A DNA stretch of 64,000 nucleotides from Melastoma dodecandrum (lineage: Eukaryota; Streptophyta; Magnoliopsida; Myrtales; Melastomataceae), in the NCBI GenBank assembly GCA_029817715.1, contig JARUPY010000085.1:806001-870000 (forward strand). Direction: 5' to 3'. The notes beneath the pieces were generated by a model, which ran no database searches, was not told the DNA's origin, and was given only the letters and a program-made list of their open reading frames with translations. Position numbers and translations under genes: made by a program. Below, one piece after another: positions 10,931-25,029 of the stretch (positions are counted from its first letter, which is position 1; each line of letters opens with the position of its first letter).

Positions 10931-11662
10931 AAACAAACTATTTCATAAAATATTTTACGGAATAATTTTATAAAATGACCTTGTATAAACCCTTGATATT
11001 ACTGCTAAGCTAATACAAAATTTTTAAATTTATTGAGAAGATCCATCTGCCAATTTCCCCCCGATTATGGGCGGATTCATACTCCCAAGCTTGTAATCGG
11101 CTGCAAAGAATATGACGTGTTTGGTAAGAGGAAATAAGGTTCATTCCATGATTTCGTTTTTTATGAAAATAAGAAAATATGGTTAAAAAATATTTTTCTA
11201 AATTTTTAGAAGAAAATAGTTTTTTTTTTCCAAAATAGAAAATGAAGTATGTTTCCGTTGTTCGGGCCGGTTGGTGAAAAGTTTTTGTTTTTATATTTCA
11301 ATTTTCAGTGAAAATACTTGTGACCGAACCGTTTCGAAAAGGTTTTGTTCCTAGGATCGAAAACTGCCCCGGCAATTCGGGTCGTGTCATAAAACGAAAC
11401 TAAGTGAATAAATCATCCGATTATCGTGTTAATAGTTTGATTATTATCGGTATATGTTCTTAATGTATTTATTCAATTATTGCAAACAAAACTCCTATGT
11501 TTTTTTTTATTAAATAACAAAGTTTCGATATATTGCTTTTAGAGGAGACGCCTTTAGAAACTTGTCGGGTTAGATGATTACAACGTAATGTTGACGTTGG
11601 TATCACAACATGTTTTATTGGTGGTGGCGTAGGAGAACGCCGGGGAACACTCCTTTCGATGA
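10931..11662. other. AT-rich intergenic stretch
   Basis: No gene, RNA or clear repeat was recognised. The right part probably includes the 3' untranslated region of the epoxide hydrolase, which reads leftward from 11663. Confidence 0.5.
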
Positions 11663-12705
11663 TCAGAACTTCTTGATGAAGTCGTAGATGTGTGCGGTAA
11701 CCTCGTCCGGCTTCTCTTGCTGAAGGAAGTGCCCGGTGTCTTCCATCACCACCACTTCCTCCAGCTTCGGCACCATCTTCTTCATCTCCCCACTGTGCAC
11801 ATACTGCTTCGTCCCCGGGAAGTGATAGACCAGGTCGAGGTCTCCCACGACGTACTTCACCGGCACCTCGATCCGTGCCCCATTCCACGCAGCGGTCAGT
11901 TCCCAGGTCCTGATCATTGTACAATGGGGATCAGCTTTGTCATAGAGAAATGGGCTTGGGGTTTAGATTAGGAAGCATATGCATGCACTCACCGGTCGAA
12001 GTTTCGGTAGTAGTTCAATCCCCCGGTGAACCCCTTCTGGCCGAACTTGGAGGCATAGTAGGTGACGTCGTCCTCGGATAACCACTCCGGCAGTTCGAGA
12101 GGGAGCTCGGCCAAGCCCGAGAATCCGATTTCTTTCGGGATGCGAGGTGGGTTGGGGTCACGGCTCGTGAGGAAGACCTTGATCAGCTTCCTGATGTCTG
12201 CCTTCGCGAAATCCGCCTCGGCTTCTCCCGGCACCTGGAACTTGCAAATGTAGAAGTCGTCGCCCAGCATCTTCCTAAACCCTTCCACCGGCTTCATCCC
12301 CGGGTCCCTCGGGAGGAACGCGACGCTCGTGTTCACCAACGCAGCCACCCGATCAGGACGGAACAGGCACAAGGACCACGCCACCAAAGCCCCCCAGTCG
12401 TGGCCCACGAGGAAAACCCTCTCGACCCCGACCGCGTCCATCATCCCGATGAGGTCCCCAACCACATGAAGCATCGTGTACTCTTCGACGGACTCGGGGG
12501 CGTCGGTGTCGCCATAGCCACGAAGGTCAGGGGCGATGCACCTGTACCCTAGGGACGAGAGGGACAGCATCTGGTGGCGCCAAGAGTACCAGAGCTCAGG
12601 GAATCCGTGGAGGAAGAGGACAGGGAGGCCGTCGTTGGGTCCGACGCTAGCAACGTGAATGTTGATCCCGTTCGCGAACACGGTGGAGTGCTCAATCTTC
12701 TCCAT
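11663..12705 (-). CDS. Soluble epoxide hydrolase (alpha/beta hydrolase)
   Basis: The enzyme opens epoxides to vicinal diols through a covalent ester intermediate; plant forms act on fatty-acid epoxides and are mostly cytosolic. There are two exons: 12705-11993 and 11909-11663, joined in phase at an Arg codon, giving about 319 residues, the normal plant length. Visible motifs are the oxyanion loop HGFPELWYSW (about 35-44), the nucleophile elbow VGHDWGA (Asp about 105), the acid Asp in VGDLDLVYH (about 265) and the base His in DTGHFLQQEKP (about 298). There is no signal peptide. The ATG at 12705 is the family start. All catalytic residues are present, so it is probably functional. The best match is the bifunctional epoxide hydrolase 2-like group of plants, which lacks the phosphatase domain of the animal enzyme. 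Confidence 0.93.
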
Positions 12706-13740
12706 AATATGGTCAGTCGGTTCTCGGGCCCAAAGAGGAAGTGGTTGTCTTGCTCCCTTAGATTGTTATTATCATGAGGAAGTTATGGACGTGCATTTAT
12801 AAACTCAGCAATGGAATTAAAATAAACTTGTCTATGCTGCCGATCGCATTGTTTGGCATGTTCTTCTTATAAACACCGAGCATTGCCAAGTCAATGCCGT
12901 CTTTAGAATGGGACGGACTTCTCAAAACGTTATTCAGAATTCACGAAATGTATCGACACTTTATATGTCATTTATTAGATTGTACTTGTATGCCTTTTCA
13001 TATTAATTGCCGCTCACTTACAATGAATCCAAATTAAATTAATATCCTTCCCCAAAATCGGACTTCACGTCGCCAACTCCACCTTATCATTATGTAACAG
13101 TTATAATTATGAAAATAAAAAATTGACTAAGGCATCATGTATGTCTTACCCACATTCGAGTGGTAGGTTTTAGAGGTATAACCTGAAACCTACCTGGTTC
13201 TTAACATATAATAAATGACCCACCCTACCGGTTACGGTAATGGATTTGGTTCTCGACCTGGTTCTAATTCACGTGAGAAGCATAATTGTTTAATGTTTAT
13301 TTAATTTAATACGAATTTTGCAGGATTTTTTATATGATAATCTCTTCATAACCTCATTTCAAATTATTAGTTTAACTAAGCAGTTCGAGCACAAGATTGT
13401 GAGATTAATTAGGTTTAAGGTCGTTAACTCAATCGGCTCGAAAGAATTTAGGGAGGAGAGTTAAAAACTTTTATGTCATAGAAAAAAAATGCATTAGAAG
13501 GGACATACTAAGTCCTACTATTAACAAAAGGGTTTTGATCTTTTGAATAGAAATTATGCACGTTCTAGAAAAATTACGTGAATTAAAACTTGCTACTATA
13601 TTCAAGAATATATCTTGATAGCGATCCTTAACTGATTCTAGTTTTTACCCAGAGCCGTTGCTCGCTCCTACATGTTATGTGGTATATAATGGTAACCCAA
13701 TTATCACGCTCTATTCAGGACGGTTGAAAAAGCATGGGAG
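12706..13740. other. Intergenic region between divergent genes
   Basis: It separates the minus-strand epoxide hydrolase from plus-strand eL19 and must hold both promoters. It is AT-rich. Only the eL19-proximal elements, listed separately, were recognisable. Confidence 0.5.
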
Positions 13741-13752
13741 TCCTAATGATGA

Positions 13753-13830
13753 GGCCCAAAAGATATCAAAAGGCCGGCCCAATAAGAGGTAATGAGGCCC
13801 CGCCCATTAAGGGGAAAAAAAAAAACCCTA
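13753..13830 (+). promoter_or_regulatory. Site II motifs and telo-box upstream of eL19
   Basis: GGCCCAA-type site II motifs occur near 13753 and 13776, with GGCCC near 13796. A telo-box, AAACCCTA, lies at about 13823-13830, roughly 100 bases before the eL19 start. This pairing is typical of plant ribosomal-protein promoters, where TCP-type and telomere-repeat-binding factors drive expression in dividing cells. Confidence 0.7.
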
Positions 13831-13926
13831 GGGACCGCAAGACAAGAACCCCTTCGCGCCCCCCCCCACAGAAAGGAGGGAATCGTCGGTGTCAGACGGC
13901 GGGAGGGAAACCTTAACCAAGGAAAG

Positions 13927-15274
<1,348 letters not shown>

Positions 15275-15893
15275 AAATCCTGACATTTAGTAGGGGGTTC
15301 GATTGTGTGTTGGGAGGCGTTTCTGTTAAAATTAGTTCTTTTCCTTGTCCTGAAGACACTACTACTGCTACGACGACTACTATTACAAGTACTTCCCCTT
15401 TTGGAACCTCTGAAGGTTGCATTTAATTTTACTGGTATCCCCAATCGTATACTTATATCGTTTCCGTTGGGTTCCGATTTACTGACTTGACGAGAAAAGT
15501 CCCATTGATCTTGGTGTCAAAGTGGGGTTGAAATGATGAAATTGGGTGTCTGGTGAAGTAAGCAGTAGGAATATGCCAGCCATTTCATGGGCTTTTCGTG
15601 TTTCTGTTTTTTGTCGGTCCGACCAAGTCCGACGACTCTTGTCACGACCTTTTTCCTTTCCCTCCCACTTCTTCCGTCATCTTCCCCACTTTCAACATCC
15701 TCAGCAAAGAAACGAGGCCGACTGCGACAAAGACCCCCCCCCCCCCCCCCCCCACGAACCCACAAATTTCCCCCCATTCATTCGATTTTTAATCTCCTCT
15801 CATTTCCTGTTCTCGTCCCTCCGACATTTCATTCCTGTCAAAGCTTTTTTTTCTTGGATTTGATACTGTCGTTGGGCGAGTTGGTGACAGCCG
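15275..15893. other. eL19 3' region and DUF789 5' region, with a C20 run
   Basis: This stretch probably holds the eL19 3' untranslated region and then the leader of the DUF789 gene. A run of about 20 cytosines lies at 15734-15753. No further coding sequence was supported. Confidence 0.5.
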
Positions 15894-17789
15894 ATGTCCC
15901 ACCTCGGCGGCTACGCCGTCGCACGGGCCCACCCCGACAGTAGCTTATACCACCGGCCTCCCGTCCGCCGCCAACGCCAGCAGCAGCAGCAGCAGCAGCT
16001 ACTCTACCAGCGGCGGCAGCTCCGGGGGGGAGTCAACAGGACAGAGTCCAGGGTTGACCCCGGGGATGGCCAAACCTCTAGGGTGGCCTCGGTGGAGAAG
16101 GAGGCCGCAGTGTCACGCCAGCCATCGTGCCCGGCCGTGAAGGAGGAGAGCTGTTTGACTAATTTGGACCGGCTGATCGAGGCCGTGACGCCTTCCGTTG
16201 GGGCGCGGAACTTCAATGAGGTTTGCTCCTTGAGCGGTCCTTACACTTAGGGGTGTAATGTGATAAAGTTAGGATAGGACTAGGCTTAGCGTTGAGGATT
16301 GGGATTAGTGGTCTTATGATGCGCCCGCCCACTGGAATTCATTATTGTCCTAATTGATGAGTACACTACTTGCGTACATTTCAAGTGCCAGAAGGTTTTG
16401 GTATTCGCGTTGGACTAGCTAGATTCTCGGATAGAAATTATGTCATAGGAGCTCCATGGAGCGTCGTGATGCCGGTGAATCGAACAAGTCCTTGCTCTTC
16501 TTGCTAACTCAGGCCTAATTGTCGGTTGTTTGATTCATGGGACATTCATTGCATTATTCAGTCTTCACATCGTCAATGACTGTGTTTTATATGTGTCTAC
16601 AGGGGAGAATGAGGAGATTGCCAACTCCTGAAAACGATTCACGACCATACTATTTGTTGGAGGATTTGTGGGAGTCCTTTAGGGAGTGGAGTGCATATGG
16701 AGTAGGAGTTCCACTCTTGTTGAGTCACGGCGAATGTGTGAAACAGTATTATGTTCCGTCCTTGTCTGGGATACAGTTGTACATAGATCCTGCTAGGCTC
16801 GGGTAAATTCCTCGAATCTGGTTTCAGGAGAATATGCAGAAACTCCTAATGAAGATATTGTGAAGTGATGTCATCCGCTTATGTTGAAGGTCCAAAGATG
16901 CTGACGTGGAGACACCAAGGGAGACGAGTAGCAGCCGCGTTAGTGACCATGAAGTGGAGAGGAAGGCTAAAAGTGTTACAGACGCATCTCAGAAGATGAA
17001 CAGGTTAACCATCAAGGACAAACCGTTGATGGGTGATGAAGCGGAAGTTTATGATTCTTCTGGTTCACTGGTGTTTCATTACATGGAGCAAGAACAACCG
17101 TATAAGAGAAAACCTTTCTATGACAAGGTTTGTATTCCCTGTCCTGTTATTGTGATTCACTGATCTAATATGGACTCACTGAACTCAAGATCTGCCCATT
17201 CAGATCTCAAATCTTGCATCCCAGTTCCCTGATTTAAAAAATTATAGAAGCTGTGATATTTTGCCTACAAGTTGGATTTCTGTGGCATGGTAAGGATTTT
17301 TGGCTGATCATTCCCGGCTTGGTCCTCTAGTATGAATCCCGACTTACTCTATAGTGGAAGCAGGTACCCTATCTACAGAATCCCCGTTGGTCCAACCTTG
17401 CAGAACTTGGAAGCCTCCTTCTTGACTTTTCATTGTTTGTCCACTCACTCAAGAAGTACAGTTGCTTCTCACTCTCACTCATTCTTCACCTTCTCAAATT
17501 TATCGACGTGAACCGTCTTTTCTTCCATTCAGGCATATCCGAACCCCACCTTAATGTTTTGAGGGGCAAGAGGATTAACGGCACTGTATCTCCCACTAAA
17601 TACTCCGTGCCAGTTTTCGGTCTTGCTTCATACAAGCTCAAAAGTTCGATCCTGACTCCCATCGGAACAAATGAATGCCAGAGAGCCGCTAAACTATTGC
17701 AAGTGGCGGGCGATTGGCTCCAGGAGTTGCAGGTGAATCTTCCGGATTATCAGTTCTTCGTCTCCCACAGTAGTACTCAGTTGAGATAA
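15894..17789 (+). CDS. DUF789 family protein
   Basis: This plant protein family has no established biochemical function. Six exons were read: 15894-16220, 16603-16802, 16890-17127, 17204-17289, 17364-17455 and 17533-17789. They total 1200 bases, 399 residues, all joined in phase. The N-terminus is low-complexity with a poly-Gln run (about 28-34). DUF789 begins near residue 95 ([13 protein letters not shown]) and includes [68 protein letters not shown], the [10 protein letters not shown] motif and [10 protein letters not shown] near the end. The domain appears complete. The start ATG at 15894 is the first in frame, and an upstream exon is not excluded. The exon 2-3 junction uses the AG at 16888-16889, because the later AG at 16896 would break the frame. 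Confidence 0.9.
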
Positions 17790-19132
17790 CATCCAAAAGA
17801 AGGCCAGAATTTATATCGGCCTTATAGGATTAATTTAGGATAAATGTTTCAAACTCGGCTTCCGCCTTCACACACCCTGTCCCTTTAGGAATTTAGTGGT
17901 TTGGTTTGGTCGAGGTAAAAGGATTTATGTTGGGCTGCTGTTTTGTCGACTTATCGTCTAGGAAAAGTCATTGCTGTACAAAATTGGGATGTGGGTATAT
18001 GTAAAGTTTTCTGCAGTCGACTTGCAGTGGATTTACTAGGAGATTGAAGCTCTGATTGAGTTGTGTTTCTTCTCCCGAAAAGAATATTGTGCCCCAAAAG
18101 GTGGATTCATGTAGGGCGTTCAGCCATTACAGGTGATTCTTTTTAAATCTGAGCATTAATATGTGTTTTGAAAGTGTTGAGGTAGGGCAACTTTCGCCAC
18201 GCTGCCTTCGTGGTGAACGTCCTCGAGAAGCTCTGGATATGTTTGGGAATTGGCGATGGTGTTGGAATAGTTTTTAGTTATATGAAGATGAAAGAATGTA
18301 GTTGCTGTCTTGCTTTAGTTTTACTGTAGGAATACAAGCAACGTGAAAACTAGGAAGCTGTTTGCGGCAGCCATAAACTTCCTGATCCCCGTGGTGGAAG
18401 CTTTGCTGGGAATGATATCAGGAAGTGAGCATTCCTCGCCGTTGAACCACACTCTGGTCGGAAACATGTCCCCTTTAACAACATTCAAGCCAGGGATGCC
18501 CTGCTTTGTGAACATGATCACAGACTGTTGGCTCCCAGGCACACGGAAATCCTTCTTTGGGTTCTTCCCATCCTTCTCGGCCAGCAGGTAGTTGAAGCTC
18601 GGAAGACCCTGCAGGAGTATGGTGCCGTTGTGACCTGTCCAAACGGTTGAGTTGAATGAGTATGCCTTCTGGAATGACGCTGCATTCTCGAGTTGCACTG
18701 CGGCAGACCAGTCCGAGAAGTCGCTGTCTCCCCAGTTGAATATCGTCATCCTGGCTGTCCATCCGCCGTTGAAATCCGAAAGCAGGTGCCAGTTGATGCT
18801 GACTGGGCAGCCGTCCCCGCACGGCAAAGGGTTGGGGACAGACAGATGGTTTGTGACGGCCCAATCTCGGGCAAGGATTGTTCTATTATCGAAAGGTCGG
18901 AGCAGCATGTCTGGCCGAACTGCGAGTGCGGGAGCAGTCGTGCTGCATTGGTTGTTCTGAGCATTATCACATCCACAGGCGCAGGTATTGCACTGGATGG
19001 CGGTGTCGTTGTAGAAGGCGGACAATGAGACGCAACATTTCGGCTTCAAGTTTGGGGCAGTGATGTTGCACACGATCTGCCAGCTCGCAACTGCTGATGT
19101 ATCAGATTGTAGACCAGAGGTATCAGGGAACT

Positions 19133-19690
19133 TGTAATGACTCCAAAAAATTTTAGTAATAATGATTATGTCAATGTTTTACGAAAGAGCGTGACTCTCC
19201 GGAACTCTCCCACTGTCATGACGTTTTTCATGTCTCAATGTTGCGCAAATACGAGCCAGACCCAGAGTTAAAGGCGGAGACATCAGAAGTCATAGTGAAC
19301 GATAATATGAGCGTGACAGTGCAATCAGTATAAAATATTGATCGGGATGAACGAATACTACGAAAATGAAAAGTGCCGCTGGTGCAAGTCCTCCGAAGCG
19401 GAGTTGGGAGAGAACATAAAAAGATTGAAGAATAAGATTTCGGGGACGAAATCTAACAACGGGGGAGGATTTGTAATGACTAAAAAGAATTTTAGTAATA
19501 ATGAATATGTCAATATTTTACAAAAGAGCTTCAGTGTTGAGGGCAACGGACGTAGGTGTGAGAGCACCCGATGTCTTATTCACAGACTGCACATCCGTGG
19601 TGATAGGAGGAGAGGGAGGTTTAGTTGTCTTGTACCTATTTTGGTTAATTTGATTTTTTATTATTAACCTATGAGAAGAGCCTGAACCTC
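19133..19690 (+). mobile_element. Remnant of a gypsy element in the COBRA-like intron
   Basis: About 60 bases starting TGTAATGACT at 19133 recur as a diverged copy at 19472. Just before the second copy lies GGGGACGAAATC and then a polypurine tract, GGGGGAGGAT. These are the usual 3' end of a chromovirus internal region followed by its 3' LTR. Almost the whole coding interior is missing, so this is an internally deleted remnant. Its right boundary is approximate. Confidence 0.65.
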
Positions 19691-20477
19691 CGACCACACT
19701 GTTTAACCCGAATGGGAGGCCCACAACGAGCTCATCGTGCCATTGATTTTCCAGTCCTGTGGTGGGAACAGAGCTGTCTGATTCCAGTCCGGCTGCATCT
19801 TATATACTTGCATTTGGAAAGCTGATTTCGCCAGGCTCTTATCCATGAACGGAGGCAAGAGCGTCCCATTACGACAGCAGAAGGGGATTGAGCCGATGTT
19901 GGAGTCATTCGCTCGCGTTGGTCGGCATCCTTTCACAGTTCATTGCGACTGAGAAATCCAAATCCTTGTACCACAAGCCTTGCCTGCCGAAGATGCACTC
20001 CGATGTGTCGGCATTGGTTGGGTAAGCTCCTTTCATGGCGTATATAAACTCGTCCCGCATCCACTGCCAGCTCAGCTGCCAGTTATTCGGGCGGCCGATC
20101 TGGTTGTTGTTCGAAATCGTGACCTGAGCCCAATAGAACGAGTCATACGACTTGATCACATTGTATATAATCTCTATATCGCCATTTTGTCGAGGAGGAA
20201 GCCCGTTCCCAGAGCCTGATCGTCATCACCTGTGCTCGTCATCCTCACGCAGCACATCTCCAAGGTCGTGTTCCCTTGAATGGAATAGTTAAGGCACGAG
20301 TACCCTTCATTGACAATCGACATGTTCGACGGCAGTGGCACCGCCGGTGGCCGCATCCCAAACTGCGTCCCCACAAGCCGAACCGTGGCCCGCATCTGCC
20401 CAACATCCCCAGCTGTCTCAACTGCCGTCTTGAGGTCCGTCACGGGGAAGCCCGCCAGCACCGCGCCTCCTTGTAGG

Positions 20478-20734
20478 TGTTCCCGGTGTAGGAACCAAAC
20501 CACTTCAACGACCGAAACTCTCTCTAACTTTATTGAACAAACTCTAAAGTAAAGTGTTATGAGGACAAGCCCTATTTATAGGGGTAAAAATAATCTAAAG
20601 AAATCAAATAAAATCTCAACAAAATCTTAAATAAGAGATATTATATCTCCTATAAAATCTTTAAAATATTTCCTAAGATACTATCTAAGATATTTCCTAA
20701 GATTTTCATATTAGGTTTGATCCAATCACCAACA
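20478..20734 (-). repeat. 3' LTR of the copia element
   Basis: On the plus strand it begins TGTTCCCGGTG and ends CACCAACA. It matches 24769-25029 along its full length, apart from a 4-base deletion near 20571 and a cluster of substitutions near 20710. Confidence 0.92.
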
Positions 20735-20748
20735 AAATTTTCCTTGGA

Positions 20749-23516
20749 TCAAGAGCTGATAGACACGCCAATTTTCTGTCGAAGCCACTCAAATCTGCTA
20801 TGGTGAAATGACTTGGTGAAAATATCGGCTAGCTGATCTTCTATAGAACAGTAAATCAACTCTACTTCTCCCATCTGCTGCATTTCTCTAAGATAATAAT
20901 ACTTCACATTAAAGTGTTTTGTTTTAGCATGGAAAACTGGATTTTTTGAAATCGCCAGTGTAGCTTGCTTATCAACAGAGACTTTCGTCTCCTTCTCCAT
21001 TCTATAACCCATATCATCCAGAAGCTTCCTCAACCAAATAGCTTGATTTACAGCACCTGTTGCTGCAACAAACTCAGCTTCTGCAGTCGATTGGGCTACA
21101 ATTTCTTGTTTCTTTGAGCACCATGAGAAACAAGCCGATCCCAAAGAGAAACAATACCCAGAAGTACTCTTCATGTCATCTACAGAACCAGCCCAATCAC
21201 TATCAGAAAAACCATAAAGCTCAAATTTCTGACACCTTCTGTACTTCACGCCATGAGAACTCGTCCCTTTGAGATACTTGAGCACCCTTTTCGCAGCTGT
21301 CATGTGTACTTCTGTAGCACAATGTAGAAACCTTGAAAGCACACTTACAGAAAACAAAATATCTGGTCGAGTTGCTGTCAAGTACATTAGGCAACCAATT
21401 AAGCTTCTGTAGAATGCATTGTCTGCAGGAGCAGAACCATCGTTTCTGCTCAGTTTCTCCTTCTGATTCATGGGAGTTGTTACACTTTTGCACTCCTCCA
21501 TCCGAAATCTTTTCAAAATTTCTCCAACATACTTCTTTTGACACAGGAAGATCTCACCTGGACTTTGATTCACCTCCATGCCAAGGAAGAATGACATCTC
21601 TCCCAAGTCTGTCATTTCAAACATCCGCATTAGATTCTGCTTTAGCTTCTGTATGAGTTTCTGATATAGGGGCACTCATATCAACCTTCCTGACATACAT
21701 AGTGTGTTCACTCCGGCTTTTTTCAAAGCCTAACTCAACCAAATAATCATCAATCTTACTGTACCAAGCTCTTGGAGCTTGCTTCAACCCATACAGAGCC
21801 TTCTTCAACCTGTACACCTTCTGTTCAGGTTCTGCAACCCAGAAACCTTCTGGTTGCTCTATATAAATCTCCTCCTACAGAATCCCATTAAGAAAGGGGA
21901 ATTTAACATCAAGTTGGAATACCTTCCATTCATTTTCTGCAGCAATTGCAAATATCAACCTGATTGTGTCACGTCTTGTCACAGGAGCAAAGGTCTCTGA
22001 ATAATCTACCCCCCATACTTGAGAGTAGCCCTTCACAACAAGCCTAGTTTTATGCTTGTTCACGGAACCATCTGGGTTAAGCTTCGTTCTGTAGACCCAC
22101 TTAACTCCTATAACCTTTCGACCGGTTGGTCTATCCACAAGCTCCCATGTCTGATTCTTCTCAATCATAGCTAGCTCCTCCTGCATTGCAACTAGCCATC
22201 TTTGGTCTTCCTTTGCATCCTCAAATCCAGCAGGTTCTAATACTGCGACATTGCATCTTTCATAGATTTCAGTTAATGATCTCGAACCTCTTACAGGTGG
22301 ATCATCAATCTGTTGTTCAGAACTGAGTTGCTGCTCGACGTTCTGTCCCTTAGCATTCTGCTCCTCAACGTTTGTTCCTCCAAAATAGGCTTATGTGACA
22401 CATGCCAAGTATGCTCAGAGTCTGATTCTTTGTCCGACCAGATCCACTTCTCTTCTTCAAAGAACTTGACATCTCTGCTCACAATTATCTTCTCATTCTG
22501 CGGCTGATAAACTTTATAAGCCTTCGATTTCATGCTATATCCAACAAAAATACCAGTTTCTGCTTTCTGGTCTAACTTGTCCCTTTTAACAGAATGAACA
22601 TGTGTATAGCACACACAACCAAACACCTTCAGGTTCTTCATGGCAGGCTTGACTCCATACCAAGCCTCATGAGGTGTCTTCATATTCACCGACTTTGTAG
22701 GTAGTCTGTTCAACAGAAATACTGCAGTATTTGCAGCTTCTGCCCAAAACTTCTTTGGCATCTCCTTCTCCTGCATCAAACATCTTGCCATCTCCATGAT
22801 GCTTCTGTTCTTTCGTTCACTCACCCCATTTTACTGTGGTGAATATGGTGCTGTAAACTGATGCTGCACTCCAAACTCTTCACAGATAGACTTGAAACTA
22901 GCAGAAGTATACTCTGTCCCATTATCAGACCTCACAATCTGTATACTCCTCCCACTCTCATTTTCCACATGATTTTTAAACTTCCTGAAAGTCTCTGCAA
23001 TTTCAGACTTAGCCTTCAAGAAGTAAATCCAACACATTCTGGAGAAGTTATCAATAAAAATGATGAAATACCTGCTTCCATTTATGGAAGCCTCCGACAT
23101 CGGTCCACAAACATCTGTGTGTATAAGCTGTAGCTTTTTACTAGCTCTCTAGTCCGTACTTTTGAAAGGAAGCCTCGTCTGCTTTCCCAGCACACACGTT
23201 TTGTAGTTAGATGTATCCTTCTGTTGTAGAACTGAAAGTTCAACTGCCATCTCATTCTTCAGCAAAAACTCTTTGCCCTTGCTGTGGAAATGTCTCAGCC
23301 TTTTGTGCCAAAGTTCTGCTTCATCAATCTGATAGCTTTTTGACTCTGTGACGCAGGATCAAAAGAGAAACACTTTTCCTTCATTCGAATCTTAAGTATC
23401 TCCTTTCCAGACGAATCTGCTATCATACAGAACCCGTCTTCAAACATCACCTTGTACCCCTTCTGCACGAGTTGACCTACACTCAACAAGTTCTGGTCAA
23501 TCTTAGGTACATACAA
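20749..23516 (-). pseudogene. Copia pol: integrase, reverse transcriptase and RNase H (broken)
   Basis: From 23516 downward come the pre-integrase segment (VPKIDQNLLSVGQL) and the integrase core ([25 protein letters not shown], then NGVSERKNRSIMEMAR). RT follows ([49 protein letters not shown]). The RNase H end has DSDWAGSVDD, KKQEIVAQSTAEAEF and LADIFTK, with the stop at 20749. In-frame stops at 22831-22833 and 21875-21877 stand where copia proteins have Gln. The catalytic YVDD box, expected between TMYVRKVD and [13 protein letters not shown] (about 21640-21690), is absent, and the frame also changes there. This copy cannot make active RT. Confidence 0.88.
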
Positions 23517-23608
23517 AACATCACCGATTAGCCTTGCACCTTCGGACCATCAATGATTACATCTCCTTTCCCTTCAACGTCAATGTAATCACCATTCCCG
23601 ATCCTTAC

Positions 23609-24703
23609 TCAAGCACAGAAGCTTCGATCTAGACTTGCAAATGACTTTTTATCATATGTCATGTGGTGGGTACATCCGCTATTCACCAGCCAGCTTCTAC
23701 GAGTCAATCCTATAGCAGAACAGGATGCTGTAAACATCAATTCTACCTCATGATTCGCAGCAGCTTCTGTAGCACTTTGCTGAGAATCTTTTTCCGGGCA
23801 AAATCTTGCAATATGCCCTAACTTCTGACAATTATTACACTTCACGTCTGGCCTCTTACAAAACTTGTAATGTGGGTGACTTCTGCCTCCATAGTGTTTG
23901 CACGGATCTAGTTTCTTGTTCTGATCAGCAGCAGGACGCCTCTGTTCACCAGAACCTCTACTTTTGCTTGAACCTTCTGTAGTCCCCTTCTACTGGCTCC
24001 ACGGCTTCTTCCCTTTTCCAGAATCTGTTGTCTTCGACCTTGCTGGTAAGGCTCCCTCAGTAGGAACTTGAACTTCCCGTCTCATCAGCCTTCTCTGTTC
24101 CTGAGCCTGCAACGCACTCAACAACTCCGCCAGCTTTATGTCCGATAGATCTCTCGTATTCTCCAATGAAGCAATCGTAGCTTCAAAACGTTCTGGCAGC
24201 GACACCAAAACCTTCTGCACAATTCTCTCATCCTTCATATCTGTACCCAGAACTCTCATTCTGTCGGCCAGATTTATCAATCTGTCAGAAAAATCCTTCA
24301 CAGCCTCATCCTCCTTCATCTGTTGCCTCTCAAATTCTCTCATCAAATTCAAAGCCTTCATGCCCCTTATCTTCTCGTCACCTTCATACTCATCCTTCAA
24401 GAAATTCCAAATATCCTTCGCAGTCTGGAACTTCATGATCCTCGTGAATATTGTAGGCGACAGTGCAGCATAGAGACATGATTTCGCCCTTCCCTTCTTC
24501 GTGACTCTTTCCTTGTTATACCGAATCTGGTTGATAGTAGGGTTGTCGGGGAGTGCATCCACGGTGTAGTCACCTTCCACTGCTTCCCACAAATCGCTGC
24601 CCTCCATGAAAGCGTTCATCTTCACCGCCCAAGCTTGATAGTTCTCCCCATCAAACATAGGTGGCGTCGTAGAAGAGAAACTGCTTGCACTTGCCTCCAT
24701 CTC
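23609..24703 (-). pseudogene. Copia gag with zinc knuckle, plus start of protease
   Basis: The frame starts at ATG 24703 (MEASASSFSSTTPPMFDG) and shows the UBN2/gag region (NYQAWAVKMNAFMEG, KDIWNFLKDEYEGDEKIRG, VLVSLPERFEATIASLE). A TAG at 23990-23992 interrupts it. The same frame continues to the CCHC knuckle CNNCQKLGHIARFC (about 23840-23800) and a protease-like segment WLVNSGCTHHMT, where the usual Asp-Ser-Gly active site reads Asn-Ser-Gly. The gag start lies about 65 bases inside the 5' LTR. Confidence 0.85.
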
Positions 24704-24768
24704 CTTCTTTTGGATGAAAAGCAAAAATCTCAAATTCTTCACAAGACTTCCACAGCTCCCGAAAGAGG

Positions 24769-25029
24769 TGTTCCCGGTGTAGGAACCAAACCACTTCAAC
24801 GACCGAAACTCTCTCTAACTTTATTGAACAAACTCTAAAGTAAAGTGTTACATTTGAGGACAAGCCCTATTTATAGGGGTAAAAATAATCTAAAGAAATC
24901 AAATAAAATCTCAACAAAATCTTAAATAAGAGATACTATATCTCCTATAAAATCTTTAAAATATTTCCTAAGATACTACCTAAGATATTTCCTATGATTT
25001 TCAAATCAGCCTTGATCCAATCACCAACA
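24769..25029 (-). repeat. 5' LTR of the copia element
   Basis: This is the partner of 20478-20734 and contains the TATA-like CTATTTATAGGGG (minus-strand mirror CCCCTATAAATAG), a plausible core promoter. Immediately inside, the minus strand reads CCTCTTTCGGGAGC rather than the common tRNA-Met primer site. Confidence 0.92.

Larger units (their letters stand above)
20478..25029 (-). mobile_element. Ty1/copia retrotransposon inserted in the COBRA-like gene
   Basis: A 4.55-kb element has two LTRs of about 257 and 261 bases (20478-20734 and 24769-25029). Between them, on the minus strand, are gag, protease, integrase, RT and RNase H, the copia order. The LTRs differ by roughly eight substitutions and one 4-base indel, so the insertion is fairly recent. 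The LTR begins TGTTGGTGATTGG, as in a common dicot copia group. No clean 5-base target duplication is visible; GGAGG occurs within about 8 bases of each end. Stops and a deletion in RT make it non-autonomous. Confidence 0.92.
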
